A stretch of 64,000 nucleotides of DNA. It comes from an uncultured Serinicoccus sp. (GTDB lineage: Bacteria > Actinomycetota > Actinomycetes > Actinomycetales > Dermatophilaceae). The stretch's first letter is position 1. Every line of letters begins with the position of its first letter. Under the pieces are notes generated by a model. The model was not told where the DNA came from. It did not search any database and worked only from the letters and a program-made list of their open reading frames with translations. The stretch covers positions 496,001-560,000 of the forward strand of contig NZ_CANMUA010000001.1 in NCBI RefSeq assembly GCF_947500995.1, read 5' to 3'. Position numbers and translations under genes: made by a program. Below are positions 1 to 6,541 of the stretch, in pieces.

Positions 1-569
1 GCGAAGGCGGCCCGGGCGACGAGGAGCAGCTGGGTGCCGGTCCACTCCCGGTGGCGCTGCTCGTCCAGGACCCGGCGGAGCATGTCGCCCGCGACCTGCG
101 GGTCGAACTCGAAGGCAGGGACGAACCAGTCCTCCGCAGCGAGGGCGGCCAGCTCCGCCTGCCCGACCTGGCTGAGGTCCTGCCACGCGATCTCGGCGTC
201 CGAGACGGACCGGCGGGCGATCCCGAGCACGAGGTGCCCGAGCGGCCTGCCGACCGGGTCGGCCAGGAGGGCATACCCCGTCGCCACGGCCTCCCCGACG
301 CGCGCCTCGCCCAGCAGCTGACGGACGGAGGTCACCACGCGCTCGCTGAGGGTGGGGCCCCGGCTGCCGAGCCTGGCCTCCACCGCCGGGGCGTGGTCCG
401 GTCGCGCAGGAGGCGCCGCCGGGACGGGCGTGCGGGCCGGACCCCGGCCGGGGCCGTCGGTCACCACCGGTCCGCCCGGGCGCCCGGGCGTGCGCGGGGC
501 GGGGCCCCTCCGGCGGACCACCCGGCGCAGGACACGACGGGCGGAGGACAGTGGGCGCGGCCTGCTCAT
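1..569 (-). CDS. Unrecognised protein, N-terminal part only (cut by window edge)
   Basis: This gene reads leftward from an ATG at 569, so only about 189 N-terminal codons are visible. The first ~70 residues are basic and Arg/Pro/Gly-rich (start MSRPRPLSSARRVLRR). From about residue 75 the composition becomes ordinary and helix-prone, for example ATGYALLADPVGRPLGHL near residue 97 and DWFVPAFEFDP near 147. The ATG overlaps the TGA of the upstream glycosyltransferase gene (ATGA, 566-569), which indicates translational coupling and a role in the same surface-polymer pathway. I do not recognise the family. The basic N-terminus resembles the N-termini of its glycosyltransferase neighbours, but that is composition only. 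The start is well supported by the overlap; the function is unknown. Confidence 0.6.
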   Translation of the reverse strand, partial: MSRPRPLSSARRVLRRVVRRRGPAPRTPGRPGGPVVTDGPGRGPARTPVPAAPPARPDHAPAVEARLGSRGPTLSERVVTSVRQLLGEARVGEAVATGYALLADPVGRPLGHLVLGIARRSVSDAEIAWQDLSQVGQAELAALAAEDWFVPAFEFDPQVAGDMLRRVLDEQRHREWTGTQLLLVARAAF

Positions 570-2320
570 GACACGGCCTCCTGACGACTCGTGGACAGCT
601 CCGTGGACAGCTCCCGGAAGAGGTGGACCCACCTGGTGACGAAGGCCTCTCGGCCGTACTGCTCGGCGACCTGGACGCACCCGGCGCTCAGCCGGTGCGC
701 CAGCCCGGGGTCCTGCAGCACCCGGAGCGTAGCCTCGGCGACCGCGCCGACGTCACCGGGGGCGACGAGGAAGCCGTTCACCCCGTCGGTGATCATGTCC
801 GAGGGACCGTACCGGATGTCGTAGCTGACGACCGGGCACCCGTTGACCATCGCCTCGCCCAGGACCATGGGGGCCCCCTCGTACTTGCTGGTCAGCAGAC
901 AGAGGCTCGCTCGTCGGAAGACCTCCTGCGGGTCGGTGGTGAAGCCCATGAGGCGCACCGAGCCGCTCAGTCCGCGACGGTCGATCAGCTCCTGCAGCCG
1001 GGGCCGCAGCTCGCCGTCCCCGTAGATCTCCAGCCGGGCCCGCGGGTGCTTCCTGAGCACCTTGGCGAAGGCCTTCACCCCGTGGCCCGTCTGCTTGACG
1101 TCACTGAGCCGACCCACCATGACGACCAGGTCGGGGTCCCGGTCGGGCGCCCGGCCATGGTCCGGGGTCGGTGCCGCGTGCGGGATCACCCGGAAGCGCG
1201 CCTGCTCCCCCAGGTATGCCTCGGCCTCGGCGCGCTGGCGCTCGGTGAGGAAGACCACCGGGTCCGGCCGCGTGCTCCGCAGCACCCGCGCGAAGCTCGG
1301 CCGCAGCCGGCTCACGTCGTCGCCCGGCGCCGCGAGGTGCGAGCTGTGCAGGACCGCGCACCGCGCCACGTGCGGCCGGTCGTAGCCGTCCAGCTCCCGG
1401 TCCAGGATGCGAGCCTCGACGGACAGGATGGTGGGGCGGCCCGCCGTGATCGCGTCGAGGGCGCGGTGCAGCAGCGGCGCGAACGACTCGTGCTCGCCCT
1501 CGGGGACGCCCGCCTCGTCGAAGGTGGTGACCGCGAGGTCGGCGGCCCAGCCCTTGCCGGTCTCGGGCTGCCGCAGGACGTGCGCGAACAGGGGCCGCCC
1601 GTCCCGCCGGTAGGCCACGTGCTGCCTGCGCTGACCGGGGCCGTCGTCACCGAACGTGGACCGGACCAGACGGCCGTCCTCGGCGAACTCGTCGCGGCGC
1701 ACCCGCACCCGGACCTCGTCGAAGTGGTCCTCCAGCAGCAGCCGCCCTTGCGCATACCGCCGCCTGGCCACCAGCCGGCCCTCCTCGAAGCACGAGTAGA
1801 CCGAGCTCGTGGCGCCCACGTCGGTCCATCCCTGCGCGAGGAGCTCCTCGCCGGTGAGGCCCGCCCGGTCGTCGGCGGCCCCTGGGTCGCTGGCGTCGGG
1901 GAGGGCGTCCAGGACGCTCATCACCTGCACCCCGTCCGAGAGGTGGCCGCGGCGGCGCATCGAGGCCACGGCACGCGGGAGGAAGGGCGAGTGGTTGCGG
2001 ACGAGCACCACCGAGTGCACGCCCGCCACGTCGTAGAGGTGGCGGCACTTGGCGAGGATCGAGGCGGTGCGCCCGCCGTACTCGACGGGGATCCCCTCGA
2101 CGGCGACCACGTGCAGCACGTCGGGGGCCGGAGCCGGCTGGGGCAGGGGGTCGTGCCGGACCCGCAGCGGCTCTCCGCCCTGCGGCCCGTCCTCGACCGT
2201 CGTCTCCTGCGCCGGTCCGGCACCGGCGGCCTCCCCCGGGTCGGCGCCCGTCGCGTCGTGCGTCCGCTCGCGTGCGGTGCCGATCGCCCGGCGCGCGGCG
2301 CGGGTCACCCTGCCTATCAT
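566..2320 (-). CDS. GT4 glycosyltransferase, TagE/GtfA-like, with beta-rich insertion (copy 1)
   Basis: 584 residues. After a basic linker (1-~65) comes an N-terminal Rossmann half starting PDVLHVVAVEGIPVEYGG. A beta-meander of repeated 'xG.L....' strands follows (about 170-270; GRLVARRRYAQGRLL). The GT4 donor half comes last, with VGRLSDVKQ near 415 and the EX7E motif in YEGAPMVLGEAMVNG near 495. That architecture is like poly(glycerol-phosphate) alpha-glucosyltransferases of the TagE/GtfA type, which carry an extended beta-sheet insertion. It would be a cytoplasmic, membrane-associated enzyme decorating a polyol-phosphate polymer; substrate inferred from context. The ATG at 2320 was chosen over a longer frame to 2395 because GAGAGG precedes it and it leaves 44 bp to the divergent acyltransferase gene. 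It is a paralogue of the gene at 3455-5161. Confidence 0.8.
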   Translation of the reverse strand: MIGRVTRAARRAIGTARERTHDATGADPGEAAGAGPAQETTVEDGPQGGEPLRVRHDPLPQPAPAPDVLHVVAVEGIPVEYGGRTASILAKCRHLYDVAGVHSVVLVRNHSPFLPRAVASMRRRGHLSDGVQVMSVLDALPDASDPGAADDRAGLTGEELLAQGWTDVGATSSVYSCFEEGRLVARRRYAQGRLLLEDHFDEVRVRVRRDEFAEDGRLVRSTFGDDGPGQRRQHVAYRRDGRPLFAHVLRQPETGKGWAADLAVTTFDEAGVPEGEHESFAPLLHRALDAITAGRPTILSVEARILDRELDGYDRPHVARCAVLHSSHLAAPGDDVSRLRPSFARVLRSTRPDPVVFLTERQRAEAEAYLGEQARFRVIPHAAPTPDHGRAPDRDPDLVVMVGRLSDVKQTGHGVKAFAKVLRKHPRARLEIYGDGELRPRLQELIDRRGLSGSVRLMGFTTDPQEVFRRASLCLLTSKYEGAPMVLGEAMVNGCPVVSYDIRYGPSDMITDGVNGFLVAPGDVGAVAEATLRVLQDPGLAHRLSAGCVQVAEQYGREAFVTRWVHLFRELSTELSTSRQEAVS

Positions 2321-2364
2321 GACCACCGATCCTCTCACCCGCGCACCCAGCGAGGGACCTGACC

Positions 2365-3432
2365 ATGCCCGCGAGCCACGAGCCCGCCCGGCCACGACTG
2401 GCCGCGCTCGACGGGCTGCGCCTGCTCGCGGCGCTGGCGGTCCTCGCCTACCACTACACCGCCATCGACCAGGAGTTCTGGGGCCACGCCGCCACGCAGG
2501 AGTTCCCCCAGCTCAGCCTGCTCACCCGCTACGGGTACCTCGGCGTCGAGCTGTTCTTCGTCATCTCCGGCTTCGTCATCCTCATGACGGCCTACGGCCG
2601 CAGCCTCCCCGCCTTCGTGGCCTCCCGCATCTCCCGCCTGTACCCGGCCTACTGGGCGGCGGTCCTGCTCACGGTGGCGCTGCAGGCCCTCTGGGACGGA
2701 GGGCGGCGCGTCGACCCGGTCGAGGCGCTGGTCAACCTGACCATGCTGCAGGAGGCCTGGGGCATCACCAACGTCCAGGGCGCCTTCTGGACCCTGTGGG
2801 TCGAGCTGAAGTTCTACCTGCTCATCGGCGTCCTCCTCGCCCTGGGCGAGGTGACCCGCCACCGGGCCCTCGCCTTCGCCCTGCTCTGGCCGGTCCTGGC
2901 GCAGCTCGCGCGGGCGACCGACACCGCTCTGCTCGAGTCCCTGCTCATCACCAGCTGGGCGCCCTACTTCGCCGGCGGGATGCTGCTCTACCTGCTGCAC
3001 CGCGAGGGCCCGGACCTGCTGGTCCTCCTCGGGATAGGTCTCAACGTCGTCCTGGCCGTCCACCAGGCCACCCGGTACGCCGAGACGGTCGCGCCCCGGC
3101 ACAGCGACGCACCGGCCTCGGAGGCCGTCGTCGCCCTGCTGGTCGTCCTCCTGTTCGCCCTCGTCCACGCGTGCTCGACCGGTCCGCTGGCCCGGCTGGA
3201 CTGGGCCTGGCTCACCACGGCCGGCGCCCTCACCTACCCCCTCTACCTCGTGCACGGCCAGTTCGGGTTCTTCGTCATCGACACCCTCGGCGGTCGCGTC
3301 GACAGCCACCTCGTCCTGGCGCTGGCGACCTCGCTGTCGCTCCTGCTGGCCTGGGCCATCCACCGACTCGTCGAACGGCCCCTCCACGGGCCGATGCGCC
3401 GCGCCGTCCAGAGCTCGCTGTCGACACGCTGA
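2365..3432 (+). CDS. Acyltransferase family 3 integral membrane protein (OafA/YrhL type)
   Basis: 355 residues with about ten hydrophobic segments. The N-terminus has the family pattern LAALDGLRLLAALAVLAYHY (conserved His near residue 28), then GVELFFVISGFVI near residue 60 and a positive SRISRLYPAYW segment. Acyltransferase-3 proteins O-acetylate or succinylate glycans at the cytoplasmic membrane. Lying between two glycosyltransferase genes of a teichoic-type locus, it most likely acylates that surface polymer; the acceptor is inferred. It is transcribed convergently with the second glycosyltransferase, with a hairpin over its stop codon (3431-3449). The ribosome site is weak (GCGAGGGACC). 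No SGNH domain is fused. Confidence 0.85.
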   Translation: MPASHEPARPRLAALDGLRLLAALAVLAYHYTAIDQEFWGHAATQEFPQLSLLTRYGYLGVELFFVISGFVILMTAYGRSLPAFVASRISRLYPAYWAAVLLTVALQALWDGGRRVDPVEALVNLTMLQEAWGITNVQGAFWTLWVELKFYLLIGVLLALGEVTRHRALAFALLWPVLAQLARATDTALLESLLITSWAPYFAGGMLLYLLHREGPDLLVLLGIGLNVVLAVHQATRYAETVAPRHSDAPASEAVVALLVVLLFALVHACSTGPLARLDWAWLTTAGALTYPLYLVHGQFGFFVIDTLGGRVDSHLVLALATSLSLLLAWAIHRLVERPLHGPMRRAVQSSLSTR

Positions 3433-3449
3433 GCCCCTGGCAGGGGCTC
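3431..3449. terminator. Short hairpin between convergent genes
   Basis: Arms GAGCCCC (3431-3437) and GGGGCTC (3443-3449) with a 5-nt loop, starting inside the acyltransferase stop codon. It sits between two convergent genes and has no T-run, as is common in GC-rich actinobacteria. Probably a bidirectional terminator. Confidence 0.5.
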
Positions 3450-3454
3450 GACGC

Positions 3455-5161
3455 TCACCCCCGGGCCGTGGCCGGCAGGTCCGGGAAGAGGGTGCGGAAC
3501 AGGTGGAACCAGCGGGCGGCGAAGGCCTCCTGGCCGAAGCGTTCGTCCACCCCCGCGCACCCCTGGCTCAGCCGGCGCGCCAGGTCCGGGTCCTGCAGGA
3601 CCTGCACCGTCCGGGCCGCCAGCCCGTCGATGTCGCCGTCCGGGACGAGGAACCCGTTGACCCCGTGGTCGACGATGTCGGCGGGGCCGTAGCGGATGTC
3701 GTAGCTGACGATCGGGCACGCCTGCCGCAACGCCTCCACGAAGACCATGGGCGCGCCCTCGAAGAGACTCGACTGCAGGCACAGGCTGGCCCGGCGGTAC
3801 TCCCGCCCCGGCTGCTGGGTGAACCCCGCGAGGGTCACCGATCCACCCACCCCGAGCTCGTCGACGAGCTGCTGCAGCTCGGCCCGGCGGACGCCCTCCC
3901 CGTAGATCTCCAGGCGCGCGTCGGGCACCTGCTCCAGCACCTGCGCGAAGGCCCGGATGCCGTGGTCGGTGCGCTTCTGCCCGGCCAGCCGGCCCATCAT
4001 GATGACCAACCGGGGGTCCCGCTCCACGTCGGTGTGCGTGGCCGCCCCGGGCGCCGCGTGCGGCATCACCCAGAAGGTGTCGCGACGGCCGAGCAGCGCC
4101 TCGGCGTCGGCGCGCTGGCTGTCGGTGAGGAAGACCATGGCGTCCACGGCGTCGAGGTGCCGGAAGAGGCGGCGGAAGGACCCGCGCAGGTCGTCCGTCG
4201 CGCTGGAGGCCGTCCGCAGGTGGGAGTTGTGCGCCACGAAGCACGTCCGCACGTGGTCGCGGCGGTAGCCGAAGACGTCACGGTCCACCTGACGCGCCTC
4301 GACCGCGAGCACGGTCGGCCGACCCGCGGTGAGCTCGTCCAGCGCCCGGTGCACCACCGGGGCCAGTGATCCCTCGTGCGTCGACTCCACCTCGCCGGTG
4401 TCGTCGAAGAGGGTGACCGAGACCTCCCGGGGCCGCCCTCCGGAGTCGGGTGGTGGAGCGAGGCTCAGGGCATACATCGGCGCGCCGCTGCGGCGGTGGA
4501 GGACCTGCTCCACGGGCGTGCTCACGTCCGGTTCCCACCGCAGCGTCCGACGCAGACGGCCGGTGGCGTCGTACTCCTCGCGGCGCACCCGGCGCCCGTC
4601 GGTGTCGTAGGAGTCCACGTGCTCCAGCGCCCCGTCCCGGAAGCGGCGCACCTCCTGGCGGACGCCATCGGCCCGCAGGACGAGGGCACGGCCCTGACGG
4701 ACCCACCCGAGGGCCTCGAGGTCGGCAGGGGTCTCCCGGGTGGGCGGGGGCGGGTCGACCTGCTCCGTGCCGTCCGGGTAGGCGTCCATGAGCCACCGGA
4801 TCTCCACGCCCTCACCCAGCTGGCCGCGGCGGCGCATGCCCTCGACGGCCCGCGGCAGGGTGTGCGCGTGGTTGCGCACCAGGACGACCGAGCGGACGCC
4901 ACCCTGCTCGTAGAGGGTGCGGCACTTGGCCAGGATGGAGGCGGTGCGACCCCCGAACTCCATGGGTATGCCCTCCACCAGGACGACGTGCAGGACGTCC
5001 GGCGGCGGCGACAGCTCGGGGACCGGGTCGCGGCGCCTGACGGGCGGCTCCGGCGCGGGCTCCGGGGCCGTCGCGCGGTCAGGGGCGCGGTCACCGGGCC
5101 GCAGCGAGCGCCGCACCCGGTCGAGGACGCGGCGCGGCGTGGATCTCGGTGTTCCTGCCAT
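3455..5161 (-). CDS. GT4 glycosyltransferase, TagE/GtfA-like, with beta-rich insertion (copy 2)
   Basis: 568 residues, collinear with the gene at 566-2320. It has a basic N-terminal linker, PDVLHVVLVEGIPMEFGG near residue 50, then GRTASILAKCRTLYEQ. A beta-meander insertion follows (about 170-260; GRRVRREEYDATGRLRR), then MGRLAGQKRTDHG near 400 and the EX7E motif FEGAPMVFVEALRQA near 480, ending in SYDIRYGPADIV. The shared insertion suggests a poly(polyol-phosphate) glucosyltransferase fold; two copies may add different sugars or act on different linkages (inference). ATG 5161 is preferred; an in-frame ATG at 5179 would add six residues. The start is 45 bp from the divergent cytidylyltransferase fusion, so both probably share a promoter region. 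Confidence 0.8.
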   Translation of the reverse strand: MAGTPRSTPRRVLDRVRRSLRPGDRAPDRATAPEPAPEPPVRRRDPVPELSPPPDVLHVVLVEGIPMEFGGRTASILAKCRTLYEQGGVRSVVLVRNHAHTLPRAVEGMRRRGQLGEGVEIRWLMDAYPDGTEQVDPPPPTRETPADLEALGWVRQGRALVLRADGVRQEVRRFRDGALEHVDSYDTDGRRVRREEYDATGRLRRTLRWEPDVSTPVEQVLHRRSGAPMYALSLAPPPDSGGRPREVSVTLFDDTGEVESTHEGSLAPVVHRALDELTAGRPTVLAVEARQVDRDVFGYRRDHVRTCFVAHNSHLRTASSATDDLRGSFRRLFRHLDAVDAMVFLTDSQRADAEALLGRRDTFWVMPHAAPGAATHTDVERDPRLVIMMGRLAGQKRTDHGIRAFAQVLEQVPDARLEIYGEGVRRAELQQLVDELGVGGSVTLAGFTQQPGREYRRASLCLQSSLFEGAPMVFVEALRQACPIVSYDIRYGPADIVDHGVNGFLVPDGDIDGLAARTVQVLQDPDLARRLSQGCAGVDERFGQEAFAARWFHLFRTLFPDLPATARG

Positions 5162-5206
5162 CAGCAGGCATACTCGCATGAGTCCATCACGAGGAGGATA
5201 CCGAGA

Positions 5207-6541
5207 GTGCGCGTCATCACCTACGGCACCTACGACCTGTTCCACGAGGGTCATCGGCGGCTCCTGGAGCGCGCCAAGGCGCTCGGCGACTACCTCATCG
5301 TCGGCGTGACGACGGAGAACTACGACGACGCCCGCGGCAAGCTCAACGTCCAGCAGAGCCTCATGACGCGGATCAAGAACGTCGAGGACAGCGGGCTCGC
5401 GGACAAGATCATCATCGAGGAGTACGAGGGCCAGAAGGTCCAGGACATCCAGAAGCACCAGGTCGACGTCTTCGCGATCGGGTCCGACTGGCTGGGCCGG
5501 TTCGACTACCTCAAGGACTACTGCGACGTCGTCTACCTCGAGCGCACCAAGGGCGTGTCCAGCACCCAGCTGCGCAACGAGGCGGGAGTCATCAAGCTCG
5601 GCGTCGTCGGGGCGGGCCGGATCGCCCACCGGTTCGTCCAGGAGGCCCGCTTCGTCAGCGGCATCAGCGTCGAGGGGGTGCACAACCGCACCCACCGCAC
5701 CGCCGAGGCGTTCGCGGCCGAGCACGAGCTCAACCAGGCCTTCGAGGACTACGACGCCCTGCTCGAGGCGGTCGACGCGGTCTACGTCGCCACCCCGCAC
5801 GACACGCACGCCGACTTCACCCGTCGGGCGCTCGACACGGGGGTCCACGTGCTCTGCGAGAAGCCGATGACCCTGTCGCGGACGGACACCGAGGAGCTCT
5901 TCGCCCGGGCGCGCGAGCGCGGGCTGGTGCTGGTCGAGGCGATCAAGACGGCCTTCGCGCCCGGGTTCCAGCGGATGGTCGCCCTGGCCCGCAGCGGGGC
6001 CATCGGCCAGGTGCGCTCGGTCGACGCCACCTTCACCAAGCTGGTCGACGAGGGTCGTGAGCTGGAGGCACCGGCCGGCGGCAGCATCTCCGAGCTCGCC
6101 AGCTACCCCCTCGTGGCGGTGGTCAAGCTGCTGGGCACGGAGGTCACCGACGTCCGGACCACCTCGCTGCGCCCCGAGGGGACGGCCGTCGAGGTCTACT
6201 CCAAGATCGACCTCACCTTCCGGCACGGGGAGGCCACCGCGCGGACGGGTCTGGGCGTCAAGGCCGAGGGTGACCTCGTGGTGGCGGGCAGCGCCGGCTA
6301 CCTCTACGTCCCCGCGCCGTGGTGGAAGACGGAGTACTTCGAGGCGCGCTTCGAGGACAGCCGGGAGAACAAGAAGTACTACTACAAGTTCGACGGTGAC
6401 GGCCTGCGCTACGAGCTCGCGGAGTTCGCCTGGCTGATCCGCAACGAGACGGCCGAGTCCTACAAGCTCCGGGCCGCCGAGTCCGTGGCGATCGCCGACA
6501 TCATCGAGCGGGGACGGGCGGACGCCCGGGTGATCGCCTGA
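5207..6541 (+). CDS. Fusion: TagD-like cytidylyltransferase + Gfo/Idh/MocA oxidoreductase
   Basis: 444 residues with two complete domains. Residues 1-~127 are a glycerol-3-phosphate cytidylyltransferase-like nucleotidyltransferase: GTYDLFHEGH carries the HxGH motif at 13-16, and SSTQLR (118-123) is the variant of the ISSTxLR signature. Residues ~129-444 are a Gfo/Idh/MocA dehydrogenase: the dinucleotide loop GAGRIA is at 135-140 and the EKP motif (catalytic Lys) at 218-220. A GTG start is supported by AGGAGG at 5192-5197, 9 nt upstream. The TGA overlaps the next ATG by one base. The pairing suggests one polypeptide that reduces or oxidises a precursor and activates a polyol phosphate with CTP for the downstream TagF-like polymerase. 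Substrates are inferred; glycerol phosphate is only the family default. Confidence 0.88.
   Translation: MRVITYGTYDLFHEGHRRLLERAKALGDYLIVGVTTENYDDARGKLNVQQSLMTRIKNVEDSGLADKIIIEEYEGQKVQDIQKHQVDVFAIGSDWLGRFDYLKDYCDVVYLERTKGVSSTQLRNEAGVIKLGVVGAGRIAHRFVQEARFVSGISVEGVHNRTHRTAEAFAAEHELNQAFEDYDALLEAVDAVYVATPHDTHADFTRRALDTGVHVLCEKPMTLSRTDTEELFARARERGLVLVEAIKTAFAPGFQRMVALARSGAIGQVRSVDATFTKLVDEGRELEAPAGGSISELASYPLVAVVKLLGTEVTDVRTTSLRPEGTAVEVYSKIDLTFRHGEATARTGLGVKAEGDLVVAGSAGYLYVPAPWWKTEYFEARFEDSRENKKYYYKFDGDGLRYELAEFAWLIRNETAESYKLRAAESVAIADIIERGRADARVIA

Noticed and set aside
566-2395. Longer start (2395) for the first glycosyltransferase
   Set aside because: It would overlap the divergent acyltransferase start at 2365, and the extra 25 residues have no counterpart in the paralogue.
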